Positions 45,307-54,609 of a stretch of 64,000 nt of DNA are shown one piece after another. The stretch comes from Gemmatimonas sp. Its GTDB lineage: Bacteria; Gemmatimonadota; Gemmatimonadetes; Gemmatimonadales; Gemmatimonadaceae. Position numbers and translations under genes: made by a program. The notes under the pieces are model-generated. The model saw nothing but the letters and a program-made list of their open reading frames with translations, ran no database searches and was not told the origin of the DNA. Every line of letters starts with the position of its first letter. The first letter of the stretch is position 1. Location of the stretch: contig PNKL01000012.1 in NCBI GenBank assembly GCA_013822425.1, positions 1 through 64,000 on the forward strand, given 5' to 3'.

Positions 45307-45442
45307 AACTGCCAACGGCCTTGCCGCGGATTACGCGGATCGACGGCGGATGAACACGGAATCGTGAATGGGGTGTCCCCGAAGAAGGTTCCGCGTCTAT
45401 CCGCCTTCATCCGTGTAATCCGCGGCAAGGCAGTAGGCCGTT
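45307..45442 (+). repeat. palindromic intergenic element, copy D
   Basis: Most diverged copy. Arms GGCCTTGCCGCGGATTACGC and ATCCGCGGCAAGGCAG, extended by AACGGCC/GGCCGTT; the centre is GGGGTGTCCCC. It fills the interval between the metallopeptidase 3' end and the transaminase 5' end. Confidence 0.8.
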
Positions 45443-45466
45443 CCCCTCACCGGCACGGCCCCGACG

Positions 45467-47017
45467 CTACTGCAGCATCCCCTCGATCGAGCGAATAAGC
45501 GGCCCGAACGACAACTCCTGCCCCGCCACGCGCGCCGCTTGCTCGGTGGCCAGTTCGCGCTGCCCGTGGCCGAAGAGTTCGGCCTCGATCCACGGCCCGG
45601 CGTGCGGGTTGCGCCACCAGTCCTCGTTGAACCGCTCGCGCAGCGACTCGTTGAGCAGGGCCTGCAGCTGCCACGCACGCAAGTAGCGCGCGGCGTAGAA
45701 CCGCGGGTCCACGTCGAGGAAGGCGTCGGCCGGCTGGTACCGGAAGCCCGTCGCCGTCGTGAGCGTTGCCACGTAGACGTCGGGGAGCGCGTGCCACGGC
45801 GTCCGCTCCGCGTGCAGTTCCACCTCGTAAACGAGCTTGGCACAGTAGCGCCGCAGGAAATGCAGCTCCTCGAAGCCGGTGGCGCGCAGGTACGCCGGCG
45901 TGTCCGCCTTGTCGAGCGCCGTGTAGCGCGCCAACCAGCCGCGGTCCTTGAGGCGGTGATCGAAGAGCATCGCGTATCCTTCGGTGACCGAGTTGTCGCC
46001 GAGCCACCGGAACTCGAACGGCAGGTCGCGCCCCATGTTCGCGAAATGGAGCGCATGCCCGAGTTCATGCATCAACGTGGTCCAGTCGTTCTGGCCGCCG
46101 TGCGGGCGCAGCACCAGGTACACCTCGTCGGGAACCCGCACCGGCGAGCAGAAGGCCCGCGCACGCTTGCCCGTGCGGTCGCCGGTATCGAAGATGACGC
46201 GGCCGTGCGCGTCCGGGCTGGCCCCCATCTCCGTCATCTGGCGGCGCACCTCACGCTCCATGGACTCCGCGCTGAACGCCCCGTCGAACTCCGGAGCGCG
46301 CATCAGGGCGATGGCGTCAGCGCGCGTCGCTTCGGCGGTCGTGAGGTTCAACCCGCGCTTGAGAAAGCCAGGGAGCACGTCGTCCCACATCGCCTGCGTG
46401 TCGCGCAGGAACTGCGCGCAGGCGTCGCGCAGCGGGCGGATGGCAAAGCCGCTCAGCGCTTCCCAGGTGGCGATGTAGTCGCCGCGTGCAGCACCGCCCT
46501 CGCCGCCGGCGATGCCGAGCGACGCCACCACTTCGTGCTCGCGCTCCAGCCGCTCGCGCTTGAGCGGCGCCAGTTCCGCCGCCACGAGAGCGGCCCGGGC
46601 GTCATCGAGCGCCTGGCGCTCCTTCTTGTCGCGCGTATTGGCAATCGTGATGGACGCGCGCTGATACGGCTCCTCCGCCCCGTCGTTGCCGCGGATCACC
46701 GCCGAACCCTCCCACGCGATCTCGCGCTCCTCGAGTGCGGCCAGCTCGCGTCCGCAGCGCGACTCCACCAGCCAGTCGAGGAGCATCCGCGCCGAGCGGT
46801 GCGCCTCGCTTCCAGGCGGAGCACTGCGGAAGCGTTCCTGCACCTGCGCGAGGGCCTCGTCGTCGAAGGCGCGCGCGTGACGCGCAAAGATCGGCTGCAG
46901 CCGCGCCTCGCCCTTCAGCCCGGCGTGCGCCTCGTAGTACTCGCGTGACAGGTCCACGAGAAAGGCCTCGCCGCGCTCCCGCAGCGCGTCGAGGCCGTCC
47001 TCCATCATCCGCAGCAC
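45467..47017 (-). CDS. zinc metallopeptidase (gluzincin, M3/M2-like)
   Basis: 516 residues; GTG at 47017 or ATG at 47008 can start it, 16 bp after the glycyl-tRNA synthetase stop. Almost wholly helical. Active site 'TLMHELGHALHFANMG' gives HExxH and 'SVTEGYAMLFDH' the Glu ligand ~30 residues later, as in thimet-type oligopeptidases. 'FGHGQRELATEQAARVAG' near the end fits the substrate-closing helix region. No signal peptide, so probably a cytosolic oligopeptidase; shorter than PepF/Dcp (about 600-680). Confidence 0.85.
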   Translation of the reverse strand: MLRMMEDGLDALRERGEAFLVDLSREYYEAHAGLKGEARLQPIFARHARAFDDEALAQVQERFRSAPPGSEAHRSARMLLDWLVESRCGRELAALEEREIAWEGSAVIRGNDGAEEPYQRASITIANTRDKKERQALDDARAALVAAELAPLKRERLEREHEVVASLGIAGGEGGAARGDYIATWEALSGFAIRPLRDACAQFLRDTQAMWDDVLPGFLKRGLNLTTAEATRADAIALMRAPEFDGAFSAESMEREVRRQMTEMGASPDAHGRVIFDTGDRTGKRARAFCSPVRVPDEVYLVLRPHGGQNDWTTLMHELGHALHFANMGRDLPFEFRWLGDNSVTEGYAMLFDHRLKDRGWLARYTALDKADTPAYLRATGFEELHFLRRYCAKLVYEVELHAERTPWHALPDVYVATLTTATGFRYQPADAFLDVDPRFYAARYLRAWQLQALLNESLRERFNEDWWRNPHAGPWIEAELFGHGQRELATEQAARVAGQELSFGPLIRSIEGMLQ

Positions 47018-47033
47018 TGGCGTATGCCCGCCC

Positions 47034-48395
47034 TCAGCCGACGAGCTTCGCCGCGAGATAGGCGCGCAGCTGCGTCGCGTCCACGCGGTCCTGCGCCAGC
47101 GTGTCGCGGTCGCGCACCGTCACGGTGCCGTCCTGCGTGGAGTCACTGTCCACCGTGATGCAGTACGGCGTCCCCACCTCGTCCTGCCGGCGATAGCGCT
47201 TGCCGATGGAACCGGCGTCATCATAGTCCACCGGATAGAGCGGACGCAGGTCGTCCATGATGCGGCGCGCCATTTCCGGCTGGCCGTCCTTCCTGGTCAG
47301 CGGGAAGATGCCCGCCTTCACGGGGGCGAGCGACGGCTTGAGGTGCAGCACCACGCGCCCCTCGGCTTCGCCCTCCACCGACTCCTCGGCGTACGCGTTG
47401 CAGAGCAGCGCCAGCGTCACGCGGTCGGCACCCACCGACGTCTCGACGACGTACGGGATGTAGCGGCGGTTGGCCACCTGGTCCACGTACTCCAGCCGCT
47501 TGCTGCTGAACTCCTGGTGCCGGCCGAGGTCGAAGTCGCTGCGATGGTGCACGCCTTCGATTTCCTGGAAGCCCAGCGTGCCGCCGAAGTCGAACTGGAT
47601 GTCGAACGCCGCCTTGGCGTAGTGCGCCAGTTCCTGCGCTGTGTGCTGGTGGAACTCGAGGCGGTCGCGTTCAAGGCCGAGGCCCAGGTGCCATTCCATG
47701 CGCTGGGCCTTCCAGTACTCGAACCATTCCATGTCGGATAGTTTCCCTGCCCCTGCCTCTGGGTCCACGAAGAACTGCATCTCCATCTGCTCGAACTCGC
47801 GCGTACGGAACGTGAAGTTCCCCGGGGTGATCTCGTTGCGGAACGCCTTCCCGATCTGCGCGATGCCGAACGGCACCTTCTGTCGGCGCGCCTGCTGCAC
47901 GTTGAGGAAGTTGACGAAAATGCCCTGCGCCGTCTCCGGGCGCAGGTAGACCACGGCCGCGGTGTCTTCCACCGGCCCCATGAACGTCTTGAACATCAGG
48001 TTGAACTGGCGCGGCTCGGTGAGCTGGCAGTCTGTGTGTTCGCCCGGCTTCTTGCTCGGCTTGCGCGGGCAGGAGGCGCCGTCGAGCTGGTCGGCGCGGA
48101 AGCGCGCCTTGCACGCCTTGCAGTCCACGAGCGGATCGTTGAAGCCGCTGACGTGGCCGCTCGCCTCCCAGACCTTCGGATGCATGAGGATCGCCGCGTC
48201 GAGTCCCTCGACGTCGTCGCGCGAGCGCACCATCGCGTGCCACCAGGCGTCCTTGACGTTCTTCTTCAGTTCGACGCCCAGCGGGCCGTAGTCCCACACG
48301 GAGCCCGTGCCGCCGTATATCTCGGAGGACTGGAAGATGAAGCCGCGGCGCTTGCAGAGGCTGACGAGCTTTTCGAGGACGTCGGGACGGGACAT
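47034..48395 (-). CDS. glyQS: glycyl-tRNA synthetase, single-chain alpha2 type
   Basis: 453 residues. Class II motifs: motif 1 region '[20 protein letters not shown]', motif 2 '[20 protein letters not shown]' / '[13 protein letters not shown]', and motif 3 in '[14 protein letters not shown]'. Zinc insertion '[19 protein letters not shown]' is present. C-terminal anticodon-binding domain from ~350 ('[20 protein letters not shown]'). It charges tRNA-Gly. The alpha2 form is shared with Firmicutes, actinobacteria and some others, unlike the alpha2beta2 enzyme of most Gram-negatives. No T-box leader is evident upstream. Confidence 0.97.
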   Translation of the reverse strand: MSRPDVLEKLVSLCKRRGFIFQSSEIYGGTGSVWDYGPLGVELKKNVKDAWWHAMVRSRDDVEGLDAAILMHPKVWEASGHVSGFNDPLVDCKACKARFRADQLDGASCPRKPSKKPGEHTDCQLTEPRQFNLMFKTFMGPVEDTAAVVYLRPETAQGIFVNFLNVQQARRQKVPFGIAQIGKAFRNEITPGNFTFRTREFEQMEMQFFVDPEAGAGKLSDMEWFEYWKAQRMEWHLGLGLERDRLEFHQHTAQELAHYAKAAFDIQFDFGGTLGFQEIEGVHHRSDFDLGRHQEFSSKRLEYVDQVANRRYIPYVVETSVGADRVTLALLCNAYAEESVEGEAEGRVVLHLKPSLAPVKAGIFPLTRKDGQPEMARRIMDDLRPLYPVDYDDAGSIGKRYRRQDEVGTPYCITVDSDSTQDGTVTVRDRDTLAQDRVDATQLRAYLAAKLVG

Positions 48396-48504
48396 GGCGA
48401 GGTGCCGGGGAAGGACCGGGACAGCGGCTGGATGCCGCGTCCGAAGGCGAAATCTCGCCTAATTAGCTGGTGGAGTCTATGCGTGGCGCTGTGTCGGTGA
48501 ATCG

Positions 48505-49450
48505 TCAGCTCCCGATCACCAGAACTCGATGCTTGTCTCGCACACCAACTTGCATCCGCTGCTGCGGATCTTCGCCACTGATGCGTCTTCCGCCGCGAAC
48601 TTGAATTCGTGCTATTGCCTTCACGATTGTACGTAGCCATGGCCATCCCTGTAGGCGTAAAGAAATGACGGACGGTCGCGGGGTGTCGTTGCAAGTAGCG
48701 GATGCCACGACAGGCGCCTTCAGGGCCGGCACGGAGTCGGGGCAGGCGTTGGCCATGCGGCGCTTGATGATCGCGTTGGCCTGCTCCTCAGGATTCAGTT
48801 CGGGCGCATCGGCCAGGAGCGTCGCCGTGGCATAGTCCCGCGGATGGGTGGCCACGAACTCCTGCACGACGTGGGCGGTGTGCGCCGCGCCCCGATCCCA
48901 AAGCACGAGCAGCGGCCGGGCCAGGACGCGGCGGAAGTGCCGCAGGGCACGGCAGGTGTCCGGGCCCTTGACCGAGCCGTCGACGTGCCACGCGGTCAAG
49001 CGGCCGGCCGGCGTCACGGCGATGATGCTCGAGATGTCGCGCCGCTTGCTCAGGCGGCACAGCACCGGCGTGTGCCCGCGCGGGGCCCACGTCGCATTCA
49101 GGCGGGCCCGAAACGAGTGACCCGTTTCGTCCACGCAGGCAATGACGCGCCGCTCGCGCCGAGCTTTTAAATGGACCGTCGATCTGAAACGGAAGTGCGA
49201 GGTGCCCGCTTCCGGCCATGAAGGTGCGGTCAGGTGACGCACCTCGAATGCCGCAAATACCGCATGGCGGCCGTTCGAGCTGGCGCCACCAAGGTCCGTA
49301 GTGCAGCGTGAGCTGTCGTTCGCCTGAAGACGACCGGCTCACGGTCCCGCGCCAAGTGCGGACATCGAGTCACCCAGCCTTCGACAGTGCCAACGCCCGG
49401 TGTCTGGGGGACTGCAGATACAGACGGCTTCGACGCTGAGTTGGCACTGG
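48505..49450 (-). mobile_element. IS630-family transposase remnant
   Basis: The DDE_3 catalytic part is open from 49242 to 48505: 'VIACVDETGHSF' (first Asp), 'WAPRGHTPVL', 'LVLWDRGAAHTAHVV' (second Asp), 'LNPEEQANAIIKRRMANACP' (Glu). The N-terminal helix-turn-helix half can only be followed in broken frames upstream to about 49450, without a start codon, so the transposase should be inactive. Terminal inverted repeats were not found by eye. It marks the border between the housekeeping run and the proteobacterial-like segment. 49450-49598 shows nothing recognisable. Confidence 0.75.
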
Positions 49451-49598
49451 CCGAAGGCCCTTGAGTGAGCGCTGCCCGCGGAGTCCAACTCAGGCACCCC
49501 ACACGCTCTTGTCATTCAAGGCCCGCATCACAGGACGCCCGTCGCTGCAGCAACTTCGATGGCAGCACATCCAAACCCCCAGCGCTTGTGCCGAACGA

Positions 49599-50573
49599 TC
49601 ATCCCGCGTGGCGCCGCGGATCCTCCGCAGCCACGGCAAATGCATCGCGATAGACCGCGGGCGTCATGCCCACCCGACGCTGTAACTCGCGGGTGAAATG
49701 CGGCTGGTCTGCGTACCCGCTCAGGAATCCGATCTCGGCCACGGAACCATCGGTGTGCAGCAGTCGCCATGCGCCCGCTCGGCAACGCGCCTCGGCGAGC
49801 AGTTGCGAGTAGCTCAGGCCCGATCGACCCAGTTCACGCTGCAGCGTGCGTGAAGGGACCTGCATCCCGTGCGCCAGTTCCAGCAATGACTTCGGCCGGG
49901 TCAGACCGGACATCAAGCGCCCGTAGACCTCGCGGGCGACGGCAGGCCAATCCTTGTCGGCGCCCAGTTCCGCTGGCCATGGCGGCTCGGGTCGCCTGAC
50001 CTCGGCATGGCGCGTGGCCGTCGTCCACCGGAATTCCCATTGCGCGGTATCGGCGTTCTTTGCTGCGCTCTCCAGGCGCTTCTCGTCCGGCTCGGGGTAC
50101 ACCGGCACCCGCCCGAGATTCACTTCGACGTGTTGCAGACCGATGGCCTCCAGCAACGCGGCGAGCACACCGAGCACCACCAGATCCTCGGCCGGCAAGG
50201 GCGGCGCGGCTCCTGCCAGCGCCACATGGCGCAGCCGAGCCCGTTGGTCATCGCTGTCCAGCAGCTCGCAGCGGTGTTGAGAGTGGATGTACCGCTCCAG
50301 CCGCTGCCAGCGTTCGAAGAGATTCAACGCGCCGTTAGCCGAGGCGAGCGCATCGTGCGTCGGCTCGTGAGCGAGGCGGTGCACACCACGCCCCAGAAGT
50401 GGCAGGCAGGCGAGGCCGCCCTGCTCGACCGCGGACGCCACCAGCGTGCGCTTGAGCGAGAGATCCACCCGGGCGTCGGCACCCGTCGGCGCTTTCGGGC
50501 CGGGGTCCAAACCCAGCTCGCGCATGCCCTGCGCAAGCACGCGAATCATCACTGCGCTGGCGAACTCGCTCAT
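49599..50573 (-). CDS. AraC-family transcriptional regulator
   Basis: 324 residues. N-terminal ~190 residues fit the Arabinose_bd (PF12625) type sensor domain. The C-terminal double HTH reads 'LLELAHGMQVPSRTLQRELG' and 'SVAEIGFLSGYADQPHFTRE', ending 'RRVGMTPAVYRDAF', the AraC/XylS signature. The ATG at 50573 overlaps the preceding stop (ATGA, 50570-50573). As the last gene of a co-directional cluster (SDR, VTT protein, two hypotheticals) it may regulate those genes. Confidence 0.92.
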   Translation of the reverse strand: MSEFASAVMIRVLAQGMRELGLDPGPKAPTGADARVDLSLKRTLVASAVEQGGLACLPLLGRGVHRLAHEPTHDALASANGALNLFERWQRLERYIHSQHRCELLDSDDQRARLRHVALAGAAPPLPAEDLVVLGVLAALLEAIGLQHVEVNLGRVPVYPEPDEKRLESAAKNADTAQWEFRWTTATRHAEVRRPEPPWPAELGADKDWPAVAREVYGRLMSGLTRPKSLLELAHGMQVPSRTLQRELGRSGLSYSQLLAEARCRAGAWRLLHTDGSVAEIGFLSGYADQPHFTRELQRRVGMTPAVYRDAFAVAAEDPRRHAG

Positions 50574-51352
50574 GGGGGCACCGTGGCGCCACCGAAGCGC
50601 TGCGCCGGCCAGTCGGCCAGTGTGCGCGTCTGCGTGAAGCGCGCCGCGCCACGCAGGTAGGCCGCACGGCCGTCGACGCGCGGCGGCGCCTCCAACTGGC
50701 CCTGCTGGGCCAGCAGTCGCGTGCCATCGGCGGCAAAGGTCAGCCGCGTGGGAATGACGAAAAAGCGCATGCCGAAGCTGCCTGGCCCCAGCTCGACGAC
50801 GCGCTCACCGTCCGGCAGATCGGGCAGCCGTCGCCATTGCAGCGGCGCCGTCTTCTTCGCCTTGATGATCGGCGTCACGCAGCGCAGGGGCGCGGCACCC
50901 GGCGACAGACGATCCCAGTGCGCACGAACGAATTCGCCGAACAGCTCGGGCAGGCAAAGCGGCTCCTTCAGTGTCTCGGTCCACAGCGGTTTGCCCGCGG
51001 CGTCGCGCACCTCCAGCTGTCCACCCTCGACCCTGAAGCTGCCAATCTGCGCCGGATGCCCCTGGAGGATTTGCACGTCGAAACCGCCGGCCCGCAGCGT
51101 GACGGCGCTGCGGTACAGCACTTGGCCAGCGTCGCGCTGGAACAGGCGTTCGAGCGTACCGTCCGGCCGCGTCCGCTCGATGAGCTCCAGCTTGGCCCCC
51201 TCTGCGGTGACTTCAGCCCGTGCCGCCAGACCCGGGGACGACGATGCGGCGGTCGTCGATGAACAGATTGCCGCCAGGCTGATGGCGATCGAGACTGACG
51301 TCAGTCCTCGGACGCGATAGGGAGGCAATGGACGCCAGTTGCTTTGCTGCAT
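50570..51352 (-). CDS. exported hypothetical protein
   Basis: 260 residues with an N-terminal signal-like stretch ('LTSVSIAISLAAICSSTTAA'). No family recognised. The body is beta-rich ('LFQRDAGQVLYRSAVTLRAG', 'GSFRVEGGQLEVRDAAGKPL', 'RVVELGPGSFGMRFFVIPTR'), and 'FGEFVRAHWDRLSPG' resembles a motif seen in envelope proteins of unknown function. Likely periplasmic. Its 5' end overlaps the 3' end of the broken VTT copy. Confidence 0.65.
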   Translation of the reverse strand: MQQSNWRPLPPYRVRGLTSVSIAISLAAICSSTTAASSSPGLAARAEVTAEGAKLELIERTRPDGTLERLFQRDAGQVLYRSAVTLRAGGFDVQILQGHPAQIGSFRVEGGQLEVRDAAGKPLWTETLKEPLCLPELFGEFVRAHWDRLSPGAAPLRCVTPIIKAKKTAPLQWRRLPDLPDGERVVELGPGSFGMRFFVIPTRLTFAADGTRLLAQQGQLEAPPRVDGRAAYLRGAARFTQTRTLADWPAQRFGGATVPP

Positions 51353-51669
51353 GTCGATTCCTCAAGATCGGACGGCACCCGCCGCGACAAGCACCGGCAC
51401 ACCGGCCAGCACACCATCGCACGCGGCGACGACGGGCATACGACCGCCAGCAGCATCGTCGCCAGCCCATAGCGCTGAACATAAGCCATCAGGCGATCCC
51501 AATCATCGCCGAAGGTCTGCAAACCCAAGCGCTGCGCACCATCGACCAGACCCAGCATCAGAGCGCCGAGCACGGCGGCTCCGATCGCCGAGGCCAAGGC
51601 GAAGGCCAGCGCCACTGTCGCAGCACGCTGCGACCGCAGCAAACCCAACGTGACGGCATTCAGTCGCAT
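51301..51669 (-). pseudogene. truncated tandem copy of VTT membrane protein
   Basis: Starts at 51669, 4 bp after the intact VTT gene's stop. 'TLGLLRSQRAATVALAFALA', 'GAAVLGALMLGLVDGAQRLG' and 'FGDDWDRLMAYVQRYGLATM' match, segment by segment, the intact protein's 'ALGLLQPQRAAWIALAFAAA', 'GAGLLAVLMTSVSGYAQQFG' and 'FGDEWTRITERAREYGVWAV'. It lacks the first ~45 and the last ~60 residues; after 'VVCPSSPRAM' the frame no longer matches. A tandem duplication followed by deletion. Confidence 0.75.
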
Positions 51670-51673
51670 CGTG

Positions 51674-52297
51674 TCACCCGCGGGCTGCCTGCTCGGCAAG
51701 CACCCCGGCCCGGAAGCATTCGAAGCGCGCGAGCGCCGAGCCCAGCAACGGCAGACGCGCCAGCCGCTGCGGTGCGCGCGTGAGCAGCAGCAGGAAGACA
51801 GCGAACCAGATGAGCTTGCCGGCAAAGACAGCCGCGATCACGAGCCCGGCTGCGGCGCCGGCCAGCAGCGTGGCGGCGGTCAGCAAGCGCGGAGGTGTTG
51901 GAAAGATCGACGCCAGCAGCACCGCCCAGACGCCGTACTCCCGCGCGCGCTCGGTGATGCGCGTCCACTCGTCACCAAACTGCGCAATGCCGAATTGCTG
52001 CGCGTAACCGCTGACGCTCGTCATCAGCACGGCCAGCAAGCCGGCGCCCACGGCTGCCGCGGCAGCGAATGCAAGCGCAATCCATGCCGCGCGCTGCGGC
52101 TGCAGCAACCCGAGTGCGATGACCGAGGTTTGTGTCGGCAGGGCCGGCACGAAGAAGTCGCCCACCGAGGCACCCGACAGCGCCAGCAGCGCACGTCGGC
52201 GCGAGCCCTGGAGCACCGAAAAACGCGCCAAGCGTTGCATCCAGCCCAGCGGCTTCGGCTCGGGTACAGAGGGTGAAGGCGGGTTCGATCGAGACAT
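51674..52297 (-). CDS. VTT-domain (SNARE-associated/DedA-YqaA-like) membrane protein
   Basis: 207 residues from the ATG at 52297 (a TTG at 52309 overlapping the SDR stop is an alternative). Hydrophobic segments around 'ALLALSGASVGDFFVPALPT', 'AWIALAFAAAAAVGAGLLAV' and 'LLAGAAAGLVIAAVFAGKLI' with the re-entrant 'SIFPTPPRLLTAATLLAG' (F/YxxxR-like) typical of the VTT fold. Homologues are lipid scramblases or small-molecule transporters; substrate unknown. A truncated copy follows immediately. Confidence 0.75.
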   Translation of the reverse strand: MSRSNPPSPSVPEPKPLGWMQRLARFSVLQGSRRRALLALSGASVGDFFVPALPTQTSVIALGLLQPQRAAWIALAFAAAAAVGAGLLAVLMTSVSGYAQQFGIAQFGDEWTRITERAREYGVWAVLLASIFPTPPRLLTAATLLAGAAAGLVIAAVFAGKLIWFAVFLLLLTRAPQRLARLPLLGSALARFECFRAGVLAEQAARG

Positions 52298-52305
52298 ACC
52301 GACGC

Positions 52306-53043
52306 TCAACGTTTGATCATGATCGACTCGCCGAGCGCCGGGCTCAGGCGCAGGATGGCCTTGAGCAGCCGCGATGCACCGACATAGATCTCGTCCCGCC
52401 CCGCCGCCAACCCGTCGAGAATCTGTTTAGCCGCCGCCGGGGCCGGAAGCTTGCGCACGCCGCGGCCACGCGTCATGTCGGTATCGACGATCGGCGGCAA
52501 GGCTTCGACCACGCGCACCGGCCATCCGTGCACCTTCATCTGACCGCGCAGCGCCTTCGCAAAAGAGCGCAACCCTGCTTTGGTGGCGCAGTAGACCGGG
52601 CTGGACTGCTTGGGCGCGAGCGCCAGGCCCGACGTGATGAACACGAGCGCGGCGCCTGGCCGCTCGCGCAGCGCCGGCAGCACAGCGCGCGACAGCACGA
52701 TTGGCGCGACCAGGTTGATCTGCACCTCGTCGTGCTCGGTGAGTGATTCGGCCGCAGTCGCGGAGGTGAAGTCGCGCAGCTGTTGCACGCCGGCGTTGTG
52801 GATGAGCATCGTGATGCCTTCGCGCCGCACCACCTCGACAACCGCGTCGAGCGAAGCGGGCCTGTGCAGTTCGCACACGCTCCAGACCACCTCGGGCAGC
52901 GCAGCTTGCGCCTGCTGCACGCTCGTCGCCGATTGGCCGGTGGCCCAAACCTTGGCGCCGCGCGCCCGCAGCCCGATCACCAACTCGCGGCCGATGCCGC
53001 GCGTGCCGCCAGTGACGAGCACCCGCTGTTGCTGCCAGTTCAT
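52306..53043 (-). CDS. short-chain dehydrogenase/reductase
   Basis: 245 residues. Rossmann motif 'VLVTGGTRGIGRELV', 'LIHNAGVQQL' (NNAG position), Ser in 'VFITSGLALA', catalytic 'YCATKAGLRSFAKAL' (YxxxK) and 'DTDMTRG'. Close in pattern to DltE-like classical SDRs. Substrate unknown. The ATG at 53043 overlaps the stop of the upstream hypothetical gene (ATGA, 53040-53043), which decides the start. Confidence 0.92.
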   Translation of the reverse strand: MNWQQQRVLVTGGTRGIGRELVIGLRARGAKVWATGQSATSVQQAQAALPEVVWSVCELHRPASLDAVVEVVRREGITMLIHNAGVQQLRDFTSATAAESLTEHDEVQINLVAPIVLSRAVLPALRERPGAALVFITSGLALAPKQSSPVYCATKAGLRSFAKALRGQMKVHGWPVRVVEALPPIVDTDMTRGRGVRKLPAPAAAKQILDGLAAGRDEIYVGASRLLKAILRLSPALGESIMIKR

Positions 53044-53510
53044 TGCGGTGCCGCCCGCTGCACTTGCAGCACGAGGTAGCTGGCAGGCAAAGGCACCCCG
53101 AAGAGCAGAGGCGTCCAATGCTGTGCCACCAGTAGCGGCAACGAACCGAGCGTGACCGCCTGATGCGGCAACGACAACACACGCTCGCGCGACACGGCGC
53201 TGGTCTTGTGGCTGCGCAGCGTGGTGTGGCAGCCGCTGTCGATGCAACGGGCGTGCGTGGTCTCAGCGATCGAAGGCAACTCGCCATTGCTCTCCGTCAA
53301 GCCTGCGTGCCAGCTCACGTCTTCGCTTGCAATGAGCTCGCTGCCAACGCCGCGCCACTCTCGCCGCGCCCGCCAGTGACCGTCGAACAGCAGCACCAGG
53401 TGCTCGGTGAGCGCAAACACCGGGCGGCGATTGCGCTGACGTCGGTCGTAGGCCAGCGCGTCGCAGCGCGGCACGGTGCTTGCCAGGAAGTGTTCCGGGG
53501 TGTGTCTCAT
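53040..53510 (-). CDS. hypothetical protein
   Basis: 156 residues from the ATG at 53510, 2 bp after the broken oxidoreductase gene. Family not recognised. It is beta-rich with three Cys, two of them close together ('ARCIDSGCHTTL'), and no signal peptide or TM helix is obvious apart from a hydrophobic C-terminal stretch 'LGSLPLLVAQHWTPLLFGVP'. Coupled to the SDR by overlap. Confidence 0.55.
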   Translation of the reverse strand: MRHTPEHFLASTVPRCDALAYDRRQRNRRPVFALTEHLVLLFDGHWRARREWRGVGSELIASEDVSWHAGLTESNGELPSIAETTHARCIDSGCHTTLRSHKTSAVSRERVLSLPHQAVTLGSLPLLVAQHWTPLLFGVPLPASYLVLQVQRAAPQ

Positions 53511-53512
53511 GG

Positions 53513-53849
53513 TCAGACTCCAGCGCGAACCGCGCGCCTGACGTCCTCGGCATTCAGCGGGGGGCGCTGCGCGCGCACTCCGATCGCATCGCGCACGGCG
53601 TTGGCGAAGGTTGCCGCAGCCAGGCCTTCGATCGTGACGATGCGCCGGGCGGCGACGTCACGCACGGGCAACCATGCAGCTGCGTACGGGCGTGTCGTCC
53701 AGGAGCACCGTGCAGGCACCGCACAGGCCGACGCCGCAGCCGAACTTGGCACCCACGAGGTCGAGCGGTTCTCGCAGCACGTCGAGCAGCTTCTCGTCTT
53801 GCCACTCGGCGGGCACTTCGCGCAGTTGGCCGTTCACAGTCAGGTTCAT
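53513..53849 (-). pseudogene. IorA-like 2Fe-2S subunit, frameshifted and joined to another subunit's end
   Basis: ATG at 53849. 'MNLTVNGQLREVP' and 'FGCGVGLCGACTVLLDD' are the N-terminal plant-type 2Fe-2S domain of xanthine dehydrogenase/isoquinoline 1-oxidoreductase small subunits. A +1 shift just after 'VRSCM' moves the continuing 'LPVRDVAARRIVTIEGL' to another frame. The second [2Fe-2S] helical domain is missing; what follows ('FANAVRDAIGVRAQRPPL') resembles the end of the molybdopterin large subunit. So a large deletion fused the start of one gene to the end of another, plus a frameshift. Inactive. Confidence 0.7.
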
Positions 53850-53929
53850 GGATTTCTCTCTTTTCGCGATGCAACTGAGTCTGCCCACCGGATGTGCGCT
53901 TGTCTTGAATGAACGCGCCAGGAGCAGAA

Positions 53930-54520
53930 GATGCCAGACGAGCGCAGTCTTCAGCGCTGCGCTCGGAGCGCATCCAGGTGTAGGCCACTCCGAAGCCGAC
54001 AGTGGCCCGCTGGTGCGGCGCACCAACGGGCTGTCCTCGTTGGCGGCGCCGCTGGCACTGTCGATGCGGCCGAAACCGAACACGCGCCAGTCACGCGAGA
54101 GGTTGCGCGAGACCGGCGCCGCCAGGCGCCAAGCCACCAGACCGCTGTCGGCGGTGTAGGCGGGTGGGTCCGGCCGCGCGAAAGCCGGGTCGACCGAGTA
54201 GAACGTGCGCGCCAGTCTTTGGTCGGCGATGATGGCGCACAGGCTTGTCGAATAGACCCATCCGGCGCGCGCTCGGCGCTGGAACACGATCTTCGGCTCG
54301 AAGGCCATCCCGCGGTGGGCGCCACGGTCGTCGAGGTCGAACACGCCGCGCAGCGGCAGCTCCAGCCGCCAGAGCCCACCGCCGAGGCCCTCACCCAGGT
54401 TCCACTTCACGCGCGGGCCGAACTCCACCAGGGTGCCGAGGTCGGGCATGCCGCGTCGCGCTTCGATGTCGTCGAAGCGCGTGCCGAAGGATCCAGCGAC
54501 GCCGAACGCTTCAGGTTCAG
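53930..54520 (-). pseudogene. MipA/OmpV-family outer-membrane protein relic
   Basis: Recognisable barrel segments: 'FGTRFDDIEARRGMPDLGTL', 'WRLELPLRGVFDLDDRGAHR', 'GWVYSTSLCAIIADQRLART', 'FYSVDPAFARPDPPAYTA' and 'ANEDSPLVRR'. The N-terminal signal and first strands are missing and the last strand ('VAYTWMRSER') is in a different frame, so the gene is broken at both ends. Typical of proteobacteria; supports the foreign origin of this segment. Confidence 0.65.
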
Positions 54521-54533
54521 TTGCAGCCGAATG

Positions 54534-54555
54534 AATAAAAGCGCGCGAAGCGCGC
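54534..54555 (-). terminator. intrinsic terminator after vapBC
   Basis: Minus-strand stem GCGCGC TTC GCGCGC followed by TTTTATT, 55 bp after the vapC stop. Confidence 0.7.
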
Positions 54556-54609
54556 ACACAATCGACCGGCTGTCAACTGCAACCTGTGGTTATACAGCGC
54601 TCTACGAGC

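Noticed and set aside
48396-48500. Possible T-box or other leader upstream of glycyl-tRNA synthetase.
   Set aside because: Only a small GGCGA/TCGCC hairpin is visible; no specifier loop or AGGGUGG-like T-box sequence.
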